Shown piece by piece: positions 53,009-63,997 of a stretch of DNA of 64,000 bases. The stretch covers positions 27,806-91,805 of the forward strand of contig OMZG01000007.1 of assembly GCA_900315505.1 (NCBI GenBank), in the 5' to 3' direction. The stretch's first letter is position 1, and the number at the start of each line of letters is the position of its first letter. The notes under the pieces were generated by a model. It searched no databases. It had not been told where the DNA came from and worked only from the letters and a program-made list of their open reading frames with translations. The DNA comes from an uncultured Lachnospiraceae bacterium. GTDB taxonomy: Bacteria > Bacillota > Clostridia > Lachnospirales > Lachnospiraceae. Position numbers and translations under genes: made by a program.

Positions 53009-53359
53009 ATGAAGCTGACATTAAAGGAACAGGAAAGACTCATTATCTTCGGTATCGCTGAGATGTCGAGACGGAGATGGAAGAGAGGACTGAAATTAAA
53101 CTACATTGAGGCGGACGCGATCATCTGTGATGAGATACTCGAGAGAGCGAGAGCAGGGACAAATACCTTGACAGAACTGGTATCGATAGGCTCACAGATC
53201 ATTTCAAAAGAAGATGTAATGGAAGGGACTCCTGAGCTCCTTCCATTCATCCAGCTCGAGGTGCTGATGCCTGACGGGACGAAGCTCGTGAGTATTCATG
53301 ACCCCATCAGACTCGAAAAGAGAGAAGATACGATAAAGGATCTTCTGACAATGCAGTAA
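53009..53359 (+). CDS. ureA: Urease gamma subunit
   Basis: The 116-residue protein begins [20 protein letters not shown] and contains [20 protein letters not shown], the conserved urease gamma core. A C-terminal [14 protein letters not shown] segment matches the family end. It is slightly longer (about 16 residues) than the usual 100, from a short C-terminal tail. With beta and alpha it forms the nickel enzyme that splits urea into ammonia and carbamate. It starts seven bases after the preceding gene, so the urease belongs to the transporter transcript. Confidence 0.97.
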   Translation: MKLTLKEQERLIIFGIAEMSRRRWKRGLKLNYIEADAIICDEILERARAGTNTLTELVSIGSQIISKEDVMEGTPELLPFIQLEVLMPDGTKLVSIHDPIRLEKREDTIKDLLTMQ

Positions 53360-53372
53360 GGAGGATCGCACA

Positions 53373-53756
53373 ATGTCTGGAATCGGAGAGATCATAGTAA
53401 AGGATGCCGACGATATAGTGCTCAATGCCGGCAGGAGAACAGAGACCTTTGAGGTCATAAATACCGGGGACCGGGCCGTACAGGTCGGGTCTCATTATCA
53501 CTTTTTTGAGGTAAATAAAGCGCTGGTATTCGACCGTGAAAAAGCATTTGGAACGCATCTCGATATACCATCGGGGACAGCCGTGAGATTTGAGCCAGGT
53601 GAGGAAAAAGAGGTGACGGTCGTAGAATACAGCGGAGACCATTATATCCGCGGATTCAACGGGCTCACCAACGGATGTGCCTCTGACCCTGATGTGAAGA
53701 AACGCGCCATGGAGAAAGCATACGAAAAAGGATTCATAAAGAAAGGAACGGACTGA
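53373..53756 (+). CDS. ureB: Urease beta subunit
   Basis: The 127-residue protein opens [20 protein letters not shown] and has the diagnostic [40 protein letters not shown] and [14 protein letters not shown]. The length is normal, with a modest C-terminal extension. The beta subunit surrounds the alpha barrel and shapes the assembly. Its stop overlaps the ureC start (ATGGC at 53756), so alpha and beta are translated together. AAGGAGG precedes the ATG. Confidence 0.97.
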   Translation: MSGIGEIIVKDADDIVLNAGRRTETFEVINTGDRAVQVGSHYHFFEVNKALVFDREKAFGTHLDIPSGTAVRFEPGEEKEVTVVEYSGDHYIRGFNGLTNGCASDPDVKKRAMEKAYEKGFIKKGTD

Positions 53757-55477
53757 TGGCACATAGAATGACCAGATCCGAATATGCCAATATATTCGGA
53801 CCTACGACCGGTGACAAGGTAATGCTTGCTGATACCGGTCTCGAAATAGAGATAGAAAAAGACTATGCCGAGGGTCATTACGGCGATGAGGTGATAGCCG
53901 GAGGTGGAAAGTCTTGCCGCGATGGTATGGGACAGAAACCGGGACTCACAGCACCTGAGGGTGGCCTCGATGTAGTGATCACTGATATCATCATTATGGA
54001 TCCATATCTGGGTATTATAAAGGGTGACATAGGCATAAAGGATGGAAAGATAGTCGGCGTAGGCAAGGCCGGGAATCCTGATATCATGGACATTACTCCT
54101 GGACTTGTGATCTGTCCGGAAACAGAAATCATCACAGGAGATCCGGGATGGATAGTGACACCAGGAGGTATAGACGTGCATGTCCATTTCGAGTCACCGC
54201 ATCAGGCATGGGAGGCACTTAGTAATGGACTTACAACCATGATTGGAGGAGCATGCGGAGCCAAGACCCTTAGTATAGAGGCACCGGGAGCTTTCAATCT
54301 GGCACATATGATAGAGTCATTTGAAGACTTTCCTGTAAATGCGGGCATTCTGGGCAGAGGCAACTCGTGTGAACCCGGTGCTATAATTCATCAGGCGAAG
54401 AATGGTGCTATAGGGATGAAGATACATGAAGACTGGGCCGCTACTCCGGAGGTCATCAATACATGCCTGAATGTGGCAGATGACATGGATTTCTCAGTAC
54501 AGATACATACTGATACGCTCAATGAATCGGGATTCTATGAGAGCACGGTAAATGCCATAAATGGACGTACAATGCATGCGTATCATACAGAGGGAGCCGG
54601 AGGCGGACACGCACCTGATATCATAAGGATCTGTGGGGAGCCGAATATTCTCCCATCGTCTACTAACCCGACAAACCCATATACGGTAAATACTGTTGAT
54701 GAACATCTCGACATGATATTCGTAGCCCATCATCTGAATCCGGATGTACCTGAGGATGTCGCTTTTGCTGATTCGAGGATCAGGAAGGAGACCATAGCTG
54801 CAGAGGATGTGCTCCATGATATGGGAGCTATCAGCATGATAGGTTCTGATTCACAGGGCATGGGACGAGTAGGAGAGTCAATTCTTAGAACCTGGCAGCT
54901 AGCGTCCAAGATGAAGATGCAGCGTGGCAGACTTCCTGAGGAAACAGGTGATAATGATAATCAACGGGTACTTAGGTATCTGTCGAAATATACTATCAAT
55001 CCGGCAATCACCTTTGGCATAGATGACTATGTGGGATCTATCCGACCTGGAAGAATGGCAGATCTCGTGATATGGAAGAGCCAGTTCTTCGGAGCAAAGC
55101 CGGAGATGGTCTTAAAGTCCGGATTCCTCGCCTGGGCTCCATGCGGTGATGCAAATGCATCCGTGGAGTGGGCTGAGCCTCAGCTGTACAAGAGACAGTA
55201 CGGCGGTTTCGGTTCATGCAATAATACCCTGTCGAAGGTCTTCGTGACCCAGGCGGCCATAGATGACGGACTGCCGGGGAGACTCCCTGTATCGGGGCAG
55301 AAACTCGTGCCTGTACACGGTACACGAGGTCTCGGCAAGAAAGATATGGTGCGTAATGACTATGTACCTCATATGGAGGTAAATCCAGAGACCTATGAGG
55401 TATTTGCCGATGGACAGCTTTTGACCTGTGATCCGGTGGACTATGTACCGCTCGGACAGAAATACTATTTCAGATAG
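53756..55477 (+). CDS. ureC: Urease alpha (catalytic) subunit, with flap Cys replaced by Ala
   Basis: The 573-residue catalytic subunit has nickel ligands in DVHVHFESP, the carbamylated lysine in GMKIHEDW, further ligands in QIHTDTLNESGF and YHTEGAGGGHAPD, and the aspartate in GSDSQGMGR. Catalytic His325 and the arginine in SRIRKETIAAEDVLHDMG are present. The mobile flap reads FVAHHLNPD: Ala324 occupies the position that is Cys319 in Klebsiella urease and cysteine in nearly all ureases. In Klebsiella a Cys-to-Ala change lowers but does not abolish activity and blocks thiol reagents. The protein looks otherwise complete. Confidence 0.97.
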   Translation: MAHRMTRSEYANIFGPTTGDKVMLADTGLEIEIEKDYAEGHYGDEVIAGGGKSCRDGMGQKPGLTAPEGGLDVVITDIIIMDPYLGIIKGDIGIKDGKIVGVGKAGNPDIMDITPGLVICPETEIITGDPGWIVTPGGIDVHVHFESPHQAWEALSNGLTTMIGGACGAKTLSIEAPGAFNLAHMIESFEDFPVNAGILGRGNSCEPGAIIHQAKNGAIGMKIHEDWAATPEVINTCLNVADDMDFSVQIHTDTLNESGFYESTVNAINGRTMHAYHTEGAGGGHAPDIIRICGEPNILPSSTNPTNPYTVNTVDEHLDMIFVAHHLNPDVPEDVAFADSRIRKETIAAEDVLHDMGAISMIGSDSQGMGRVGESILRTWQLASKMKMQRGRLPEETGDNDNQRVLRYLSKYTINPAITFGIDDYVGSIRPGRMADLVIWKSQFFGAKPEMVLKSGFLAWAPCGDANASVEWAEPQLYKRQYGGFGSCNNTLSKVFVTQAAIDDGLPGRLPVSGQKLVPVHGTRGLGKKDMVRNDYVPHMEVNPETYEVFADGQLLTCDPVDYVPLGQKYYFR

Positions 55478-55488
55478 GAGGAACATGT

Positions 55489-55962
55489 ATGATACTGGAA
55501 AAGGCAGAAGAGAATATCCCAGAAGGGAAGCTTGAAGGCATGCACCGTCATGCCCTCGTAATGGATGAATATGACAGGACTAAGGGACATCAGAGATTTA
55601 CCACATCGGATGGAGTAGAAGGTGCTTTTTCGCTGCCGGACGGAGAGAGGCTGCATCCGGGAGATATATTTTTCCAGGGTGATGATGATTACGTGGAGAT
55701 CGTGGCAGCAAAGGAAAAGGCCTTTGTGATAAAGCCGCAGTCAGCTCATGAATGGGGAATCGTAGGCTACAATACCGGTAATATGCATAAGAGAGCATAT
55801 ATAAATGGTGATGCTTTTCTCGTACCGTATGATGAGATATTCACCTCAGTGCTCGACAGGATAGGAGTCTCTTATACTGTAGAGGAACGGGAAATAAGTG
55901 GCACAGATGTCAATCAGTCCGCGCTCGAGCACAGAAAAGTACATGCCCATGGACATGTCTGA
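55489..55962 (+). CDS. ureE: Urease accessory nickel chaperone UreE
   Basis: The 157-residue protein starts MILEKAEENIPEGKLEGMHR, has DEYDRTKGHQRFTTSDG and the metal-binding AHEWGIVGYNTGNMHKRAYI. UreE delivers nickel to the UreFGD complex. The C-terminus [10 protein letters not shown] has three His residues rather than the long His tail of some species, so storage capacity is probably low. GGAGG precedes the ATG. The last eight bases overlap the proposed ureF start (ATGTCTGA). Confidence 0.92.
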   Translation: MILEKAEENIPEGKLEGMHRHALVMDEYDRTKGHQRFTTSDGVEGAFSLPDGERLHPGDIFFQGDDDYVEIVAAKEKAFVIKPQSAHEWGIVGYNTGNMHKRAYINGDAFLVPYDEIFTSVLDRIGVSYTVEEREISGTDVNQSALEHRKVHAHGHV

Positions 55963-56620
55963 AGCACAGAAGCGACTGATCCTGATGCAGGTATTTCAGA
56001 GTACCTGGCCCGTCGGCACATACTCTCATTCATACGGACTCGAGACGATGATATCTGATGGCAGGGTACATGATGCACAGACAATGCGGGATGTACTCAC
56101 AGCTATCATTGACTCTGTATATGAGCTGTTTGATGGGCCGGCGTTCTGCAGATCATATCAATACGGCAGACGAAATGATACTGATGCAGTCATTGAGTTT
56201 GATGACAGATATACGGCGATGTGTCTCACAAGAGAGAAAAGAAAGGCATCCGCGATGACTGGAAAGGCTTTTCTCAGGGCATGCCGGGACGCATTTGATT
56301 TCTTTGATATAGATATAAAGGAGCTGAACTATACTGTGGCGGCAGGTATGTTCTGCGGATATATAGAAACAGACCTTAAGGAGTCACTCGAATTTTTTCT
56401 GTTCAATGGGATCAACAGCTATCTGCAGGTAGGAATCAAGAGCATACCGCTGGGACAGTCTGTGGCACAGTTGCTGATCGCCGGAGTGCATGATGATATT
56501 TCTTCCCTTTCGGAGAGACTGTCTGTGATGGATGACTGGGAATGTACGAATTATCTGCCGGTATGGGATATCGTGTCCATGCAGCATGAGGGTCTGTACT
56601 CGAGACTATATATGTCATGA
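55955..56620 (+). CDS. ureF: Urease accessory protein UreF
   Basis: The 221-residue helical protein starts [20 protein letters not shown] and has the family signature [18 protein letters not shown], then [13 protein letters not shown] near the end. UreF links UreD and UreG and gates nickel insertion. The start is uncertain: ATG 55955, within ATGTCTGA at the ureE stop, gives a normal N-terminus. ATG 55943 or GTG 55898 would add 4 or 19 residues, and none has a strong ribosome-binding site, so coupling to ureE translation is likely. Confidence 0.9.
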   Translation: MSEAQKRLILMQVFQSTWPVGTYSHSYGLETMISDGRVHDAQTMRDVLTAIIDSVYELFDGPAFCRSYQYGRRNDTDAVIEFDDRYTAMCLTREKRKASAMTGKAFLRACRDAFDFFDIDIKELNYTVAAGMFCGYIETDLKESLEFFLFNGINSYLQVGIKSIPLGQSVAQLLIAGVHDDISSLSERLSVMDDWECTNYLPVWDIVSMQHEGLYSRLYMS

Positions 56621-56633
56621 TGAGGTGAATGCT

Positions 56634-57245
56634 ATGAGAAAAGTAATACGTATCGGTGTCGGCGGTCCGGTCGGCTCCGGAAAGACAAAGCTGATAGAAG
56701 TCCTATGTAAGAGGCTCTCAGGAGAATACAGCATAGGTGTCGTGACTAATGATATCTATACGAAGGAGGATCAGAGGATCCTGACAGATGCGAAAGCCCT
56801 CCCGGCTGATCGTATCACTGGTGTGGAAACCGGTGGATGTCCTCATACGGCGGTGAGAGAAGATATCTCCATGAATCTCGATGCTGTAGAAGCTCTGGAG
56901 GAGAAATTTCCTGATATCGAGATTATATTTATAGAGAGCGGCGGGGACAATCTGGCAGCAACATTCAGCCCGGATCTCGTCGAAGGGATGATTTTCGTGA
57001 TCGATGTAGGCGAGGGAGAGAAGATCCCGAGAAAAGGTGGGCCTGGGATTACGAGGTCTGATCTGCTTGTGATCAATAAGATAGATATCGCGGAGTATGT
57101 ACATTCAAGCCTCGAAGTGATGAGACGCGATACGATCAGGATGCGTGGTGACAGGCCGTTTGTCTTTACGAATCTGTTCTCGGGAGAAGGGGTGGATTTC
57201 ATCGTAGACTGGATCAAAAAAGATCTGCTGTTTGAAGATCTGTAG
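56634..57245 (+). CDS. ureG: Urease accessory GTPase UreG
   Basis: The 203-residue GTPase has the P-loop [13 protein letters not shown], the [17 protein letters not shown] segment with the Cys-Pro-His nickel motif, [18 protein letters not shown] and the base motif VINKID. UreG uses GTP to drive nickel transfer into apo-urease. GAGGTG lies six bases before the ATG. All residues thought essential are present. Confidence 0.97.
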   Translation: MRKVIRIGVGGPVGSGKTKLIEVLCKRLSGEYSIGVVTNDIYTKEDQRILTDAKALPADRITGVETGGCPHTAVREDISMNLDAVEALEEKFPDIEIIFIESGGDNLAATFSPDLVEGMIFVIDVGEGEKIPRKGGPGITRSDLLVINKIDIAEYVHSSLEVMRRDTIRMRGDRPFVFTNLFSGEGVDFIVDWIKKDLLFEDL

Positions 57246-57254
57246 GTGAAGCCC

Positions 57255-58082
57255 ATGAGTAATGGAGAGATCAGACTCGAAATAAAAAGAGATGCACGGG
57301 AGGATAGAAGTGTACTGTCGAAACAGTATTATAAGCTGCCGCTTCAGATCATGAAACCCTTTTATCAGAGGGATGACGAGGCGGTGTACTGCTATCTGTT
57401 AAACCCGAGCGGAGGTATCCTCGATTATGACGATCTGTATGTGAAGACCGTCGTGCATCATGATGCTTATGCCTGTCTTCTCACACCTTCTGCGACCAAG
57501 ATATATATGAAGAGACAGTCTGCCGTCGGAGCCTGTCAGAAGAATATATTTAATGTCGCTGATTATGCTTCGCTTGAATACTATCCGGAAGAGATAATTC
57601 CGTATGCTGATTCTTCATTTGCACAGCGCACGCAGTTTAATCTGTGCAGTTCTTCATCGCTGATCGCGTGCGAGATCATCTCCGCTGGCAGAGTATCCAG
57701 GAACGAGATATTTGACTTCAGAAAGTATGAATCATATACGGAAATCACTATAGAGGGAAGGCTCATAGCCTGTGACCATTCACTCATCGAGCCTGATCAG
57801 ATGGACATAGACGGGATGCTGTGTATGGGAGGGTATCTGTATCATGGGATAATCTATGTATATGGAGACTTCTCAGAGGAGAGTGCAGGTGAGTATATTG
57901 ATAGTGTATCAGCGGACAATTCTGATTTGCTGACAGGACACACCTGTGTCGACAGTAAGATGATGATCATAAGGATTTTAAGTCGTAAGGCGACTGATGT
58001 GAAAAAAGCAGTGTGCGGCATATCAGATTTCTTCAGACATGATATGCTGGGCAAAGCTCCTATGATAGTACGCAGCAGATGA
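57255..58082 (+). CDS. ureD: Urease accessory protein UreD (UreH)
   Basis: The 275-residue protein has the beta-rich UreD fold with QYYKLPLQIMKPFYQ, YLLNPSGGILDYDDLYVKTV, LLTPSATKIYM and FAQRTQFNL. UreD binds apo-urease and channels nickel from UreF and UreG. It is last in the ureABCEFGD order, as in many Firmicutes. The ATG at 57255 with AGGTGA five bases before it is preferred over the GTG at 57246. Confidence 0.9.
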   Translation: MSNGEIRLEIKRDAREDRSVLSKQYYKLPLQIMKPFYQRDDEAVYCYLLNPSGGILDYDDLYVKTVVHHDAYACLLTPSATKIYMKRQSAVGACQKNIFNVADYASLEYYPEEIIPYADSSFAQRTQFNLCSSSSLIACEIISAGRVSRNEIFDFRKYESYTEITIEGRLIACDHSLIEPDQMDIDGMLCMGGYLYHGIIYVYGDFSEESAGEYIDSVSADNSDLLTGHTCVDSKMMIIRILSRKATDVKKAVCGISDFFRHDMLGKAPMIVRSR

Positions 58083-58162
58083 TGCAGAATTTTACAATTT
58101 ATTCCGAGTAAGACCTGATAAGATGATATCAGTTAAGCAATAAAAGACAGGAGGTAAGAATT

Positions 58163-59071
58163 ATGGGTATTGGAACAAATTTTGCTGTGCCGGGTGAAGC
58201 GACTACGCAGGTGCTTACAGCGGTGCTTCTTCAGCTTCATATCAAAAAGGAAGCAATGACAATGGAAGAAGTAAATGAAAACATCGATTATGTCTTTGAA
58301 AACATCGACAGAGCATCAAGAGGTATGCCGGGATTTGATCTCGTAATCACTCCTGAAATCGTTCTGCATGGTGTATCAGAGAACTCCGTAAAGCTGGGAC
58401 TGACCCGTGACAGTCCGGAAGTAAAGAGACTTCAGGACAAGTGCAGGCAGCTGAAGATATGGGGTGTATTCGGAGCAATGATGAATATGGAGGATGGAAG
58501 CTTCTGTGGGAACTGTGCTATTACTATCAATAGTGATGGTGAAATAGTGAATATATATCAGAAGACGAATCCATGGATCCCATACGAAATGGATACTCCG
58601 GGAGATGAAATCCAGGTATTTGATGGACCTAAAGGTTCGAGAATGGCCACGATAGTATGCTCTGATGGAGATTACCAGGACACCTGGCGTGAGGCCGGGG
58701 CAAAGGGAGCCAATGTGATCGTGAGGATCTCAGATTATATGAACCCTGGACAGACTGCCTGGGATATCACAAACAGAGCCGGAGCATATTTCAACAGAGC
58801 TTATGTGCTGGCTGTAAATACAGCAGGATTCGATAGTGAGTTCTGCCTGTTCGGTAAGAGCATGGTGGTAAATCCGGATGGACTCGTCATCACGCAGGCT
58901 CCGGAAGGCATAAATTATATGCTTAAGGCCGATATATATCCGGGACTATGTGATTATTACAAGAAAAATTCATATGGAGGAGATATGATATGGGGAGGAA
59001 AACATCGTGGAGCAAGCTGTCCTGACTGTGCGGCCGAAGGCGGCAAAGATCGCAGCATGTACACCTATTGA
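58163..59071 (+). CDS. Formamidase/aliphatic-amidase-like nitrilase-superfamily enzyme
   Basis: The 302-residue enzyme has the nitrilase catalytic triad Glu65 (VITPEIVL), Lys134 (YQKTNPW) and Cys166 (TIVCSDGDY). The segment DTWREAGAKGANVIVR and the ending with WGGKHRG also fit the AmiE/AmiF branch, and the Cys position equals that of Helicobacter AmiF. Members hydrolyse formamide or short aliphatic amides to acid and ammonia. It is about 30 residues shorter than AmiF. AGGAGG precedes the ATG. It follows ureD by 80 bases, where only a weak promoter (TTTACA...GATAAG) is visible. A formamide substrate is likely but not certain. Confidence 0.88.
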   Translation: MGIGTNFAVPGEATTQVLTAVLLQLHIKKEAMTMEEVNENIDYVFENIDRASRGMPGFDLVITPEIVLHGVSENSVKLGLTRDSPEVKRLQDKCRQLKIWGVFGAMMNMEDGSFCGNCAITINSDGEIVNIYQKTNPWIPYEMDTPGDEIQVFDGPKGSRMATIVCSDGDYQDTWREAGAKGANVIVRISDYMNPGQTAWDITNRAGAYFNRAYVLAVNTAGFDSEFCLFGKSMVVNPDGLVITQAPEGINYMLKADIYPGLCDYYKKNSYGGDMIWGGKHRGASCPDCAAEGGKDRSMYTY

Positions 59072-59092
59072 TAAGAGACAGGAGGTAAGCAT

Positions 59093-59323
59093 ATGTTTAA
59101 TCCAGGATCAAAACTTCATCTTTTTGTTAAGGCGCTGGATGCAGCCGGAGTCACCTTCCCGACTGATAAGCAGGAGGTAATCGACATGCTTGGAAATGCC
59201 GAAGTACAGGTGGCGGAAAATGAATTTGTAAAGGCAGCAGACATGGTGAAAAAATTCCCGGTTTCTGAATATCCGACGGGAATGGCTTTTATGTGTGCGT
59301 ATTATGCTTCGATTGCCATATGA
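59093..59323 (+). CDS. Small DUF2795-like protein
   Basis: The 76-residue protein contains LHLFVKALDAAGVTFPTDKQ and KFPVSEYPTGMAFMCAY. The pattern L...L...GV.FP..K.E...M...AEV...E.........FP...Y resembles DUF2795, a small helical domain of unknown function. It follows the amidase by 21 bases with its own AGGAGG, so it is the last gene of the nitrogen island. The four-residue end SIAI shows no motif. Its place argues for a link to the amidase or urease rather than chance. Confidence 0.65.
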   Translation: MFNPGSKLHLFVKALDAAGVTFPTDKQEVIDMLGNAEVQVAENEFVKAADMVKKFPVSEYPTGMAFMCAYYASIAI

Positions 59324-59347
59324 TTTCATCTGCGTTATAATCATCCC

Positions 59348-61833
<2,486 letters not shown>

Positions 61834-61907
61834 GCTTCGAGTTTTAAGTCATAGAGATTGAGGAAAAGTGTGGAGTACGAGGAAATAGTGGATGGAAGTA
61901 AATTGGA

Positions 61908-62831
61908 ATGGAGATACTAAAAGAGATATACGACAGGTGCGTCTCGATATTCGGAAATATTTTTTTCTGGATGGGACTGCTAGGAATTGCACTGACCATT
62001 ATCGCAAATATCAGGATCCGTAACAGGGCCAGGAAAGGTTCTGTTGCCGGAAATCGTTCAGCAAAGAGGATAGCCATCGTGACCGGAGCATCCAAAGGAC
62101 TCGGACGTGGATATGTGCAGGCCATAGCCAGACAGATGCATGATTTCGATATCGAAGAGTTCTGGATCATCGCAAGGAATAAAGACGCGCTCACTGAGCT
62201 TGCAGAAGAAACCGGTGCGTGTCTGCCGATCTCACTTGATCTCACAGACCCAACGTCATTTGATGTGATAGGAGAGATGCTCAGTTCCGGAAGCTATGAT
62301 GTGAGACTTCTTTTAAACTGCGCCGGAATGGGACTGTCAGGTACTTATGCTCAGATCGGAAATAAAGGCGAGCAGGCTGAGATCACCCTCAATGATTCAG
62401 CGACAGTAGCAATGGTTCAGACCTGCCTGCCATATATGAGTGCAGGAAGCCGGATCGTAAATATCGCATCCATCACATCTCTTCAGTCGCTTAAAGGATT
62501 CAATGTCTATTCGGCTTCAAAAGCCTTCATACTTTCATACACCCGTGGTCTCAGGCAGGAGGTCTTATCTCAGGGCATTTCTGTAACAGCGGTATGTCCG
62601 TACTGGGTCCGGGATACGGGATTCATAGAGCATTCGACAGGAGCGAAGTCGTCTCCATTCCTGTCATCAACTACTGACCGCGTTGTCAGGCGAAGTCTTC
62701 GTACAATAAAAAGACGAGGAATGGCATCAACACCATCCATCGTCTCGTTCCTTGACTTCATTCTCGGGCCGCTGTTCCCGGATATAGTCCTGTCAAAGAT
62801 TGCTGGTATCCTCAATCTCAAAAGGAGATAA
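61908..62831 (+). CDS. Membrane-anchored short-chain dehydrogenase/reductase
   Basis: The 307-residue protein has a hydrophobic N-terminal segment (about 15-36), then the Rossmann motif VTGASKGLGRGY, LLNCAGMG and the catalytic Tyr-x3-Lys in VYSASKAFI, with the serine in IASITSL. SDRs of this anchored type act on lipid-like or sterol-like substrates, but the substrate here is unknown. The start is an ATG with only a weak GGA site. A bidirectional terminator lies beyond it, so it ends the plus-strand block. Confidence 0.88.
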   Translation: MEILKEIYDRCVSIFGNIFFWMGLLGIALTIIANIRIRNRARKGSVAGNRSAKRIAIVTGASKGLGRGYVQAIARQMHDFDIEEFWIIARNKDALTELAEETGACLPISLDLTDPTSFDVIGEMLSSGSYDVRLLLNCAGMGLSGTYAQIGNKGEQAEITLNDSATVAMVQTCLPYMSAGSRIVNIASITSLQSLKGFNVYSASKAFILSYTRGLRQEVLSQGISVTAVCPYWVRDTGFIEHSTGAKSSPFLSSTTDRVVRRSLRTIKRRGMASTPSIVSFLDFILGPLFPDIVLSKIAGILNLKRR

Positions 62832-62880
62832 TGAAAAAGTGGATTTGTCCTTTTATTTTTCTGAGAATCCACGTATAAAA

Positions 62881-62936
62881 AAGGCTCTTTCCTGTAGTAT
62901 CTGCTGAAATGCAGATGCCTGGAAAGAGCCTTTTGG
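62881..62936. terminator. Bidirectional terminator between SDR and thioredoxin genes
   Basis: AAGGCTCTTTCC (62881-62892) pairs perfectly with GGAAAGAGCCTT (62921-62932), with an inner ATCTGC/GCAGAT arm. T runs follow on both strands (AAAAAAGG upstream, CCTTTT downstream). It separates convergent genes. Confidence 0.9.
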
Positions 62937-62953
62937 TCTGAGTGTTCAGTATG

Positions 62954-63268
62954 TTATGCCTGCGGCAGGAAATCAGAGATCTGCTGTTTGGTATGTACTC
63001 CGACCATCTGGTGAGCGACCTCACCGTTCTCGATTACGAGAAGAGTAGGAATGCTCATAATGCCGTACTTCTCAGCGATTTCAGGATTCTCATCGACATC
63101 GAGCTTTCCGACCTTCACATCGTCTCTCTCGTTGGCGATCTCCTCAACGATCGGTCCCTGCATTCTGCATGGAGCGCACCATGTAGCCCAGAAATCTACG
63201 AGTACAGGCTTGTCAGACTTCAGTACCTCTTCTTCAAAATTATCTGTAGTAAACTTAAGTGTTGCCAT
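62954..63268 (-). CDS. trxA: Thioredoxin
   Basis: The 104-residue protein starts MATLKFTTDNFEEEVLKSDK and has the active site WATWCAPCRM (Cys31, Cys34) and the cis-proline loop SIPTLLVIENG. It reduces protein disulfides in the cytosol. An upstream in-frame Met would add 12 residues but GGAG fits the chosen ATG. It has its own consensus promoter, and the terminator follows it. Confidence 0.96.
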   Translation of the reverse strand: MATLKFTTDNFEEEVLKSDKPVLVDFWATWCAPCRMQGPIVEEIANERDDVKVGKLDVDENPEIAEKYGIMSIPTLLVIENGEVAHQMVGVHTKQQISDFLPQA

Positions 63269-63306
63269 ATTAATAATCTCCTTTCGGGTTTTTAAGTACT
63301 TCATGC

Positions 63307-63335
63307 ACTATATCACAAAGATAGATTGTGTGCAA
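63307..63335 (-). promoter_or_regulatory. Sigma-A promoter of trxA
   Basis: On the minus strand TTGCAC (63335-63330) and TATAGT (63312-63307) are separated by 17 bases. Confidence 0.8.
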
Positions 63336-63387
63336 CCTATTTTTGCAAAAAAAAGACAAGGGTACGGTTCTCCTGTCTTATCACCAC

Positions 63388-63416
63388 TTGACATATACCC
63401 GATGGGGGTATATTAT
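63388..63416 (+). promoter_or_regulatory. CsoR promoter with embedded palindromic operator
   Basis: TTGACA (63388-63393) and TATTAT (63411-63416) are 17 bases apart. Between and overlapping them lies ATATACCC-N5-GGGTATAT (63393-63413), a perfect palindrome of the CsoR operator type, so binding would block RNA polymerase. Confidence 0.88.
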
Positions 63417-63471
63417 AAACTTGCGTATCCCGCATAGGATATGCTTGTTTTTATATTTGGAGGTGTGTTTC

Positions 63472-63873
63472 ATGGCAGCAGTGAAAGAAAAGGCTTCGCA
63501 GGCTGTAGAAAAAGAAGAGGCAGTCTGCCCGCACTGCGCACAGGCTAATGCAGATATAGTGGAGAATGACGGCGGCGGTTGTGCCCGCTGTTCAGGTAAG
63601 ATGAAGGAGAGATCAGAGAAAGAAAAGAAGGATCTGATCAACCGTCTCTCTCGAATTGAGGGCCAGATCCGGGGCATCAAGCGGATGATAGATGAGGATG
63701 CCTACTGCATAGATGTGCTCCGTCAGAGCACAGCAGCATCGGCAGCACTCAACAGTTTCAACAAGGTGATCCTGAGCCGTCATATCAGGACCTGCGTGAC
63801 AGAGAATGTGAAGAATGGCAACGAAGAGGTCATCGACGAGCTCGTCGATACGATCCAGAAACTCATGAAATAA
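63472..63873 (+). CDS. csoR: CsoR-family copper-sensing repressor with N-terminal CxxC extension
   Basis: The 133-residue protein has a CsoR core (about 49-133), ending in a helical bundle with RLSRIEGQIRGIKRMI. The copper site is Cys79, His104, Cys108, with the same spacing (25 and 4) as Mycobacterium CsoR Cys36-His61-Cys65. An extra N-terminal part has VCPHC and CARC (Cys19, Cys22, Cys37, Cys40), two Cys-x2-Cys pairs that may bind zinc or another metal. Copper binding should release the operator in its own promoter. GGAGG precedes the ATG. A copper exporter or chaperone gene is expected nearby but none follows within the window. Confidence 0.92.
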   Translation: MAAVKEKASQAVEKEEAVCPHCAQANADIVENDGGGCARCSGKMKERSEKEKKDLINRLSRIEGQIRGIKRMIDEDAYCIDVLRQSTAASAALNSFNKVILSRHIRTCVTENVKNGNEEVIDELVDTIQKLMK

Positions 63874-63952
63874 TCATATGATAAGCCTCCTTATTGCAAG
63901 GGGTAGTGTCAACTTTGTTACTAATAACATCTATTAATCCTTGAAAATTCTC

Positions 63953-63997
63953 AAAAGGAGAAAACAAAAGAGCGTTTACCTCCTTTTCTGGTATAAT
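63953..63997 (+). promoter_or_regulatory. Inverted repeat and extended -10 promoter at the right edge
   Basis: AAAAGGAG (63953-63960) and CTCCTTTT (63980-63987) form an 8-bp inverted repeat. It is followed by the extended -10 TGGTATAAT (63989-63997). It should drive a gene beyond the window. Confidence 0.45.

Noticed and set aside
53642..54187. A 181-codon open frame opposite the ureB-ureC junction
   Set aside because: Urease genes on the plus strand explain the region fully.
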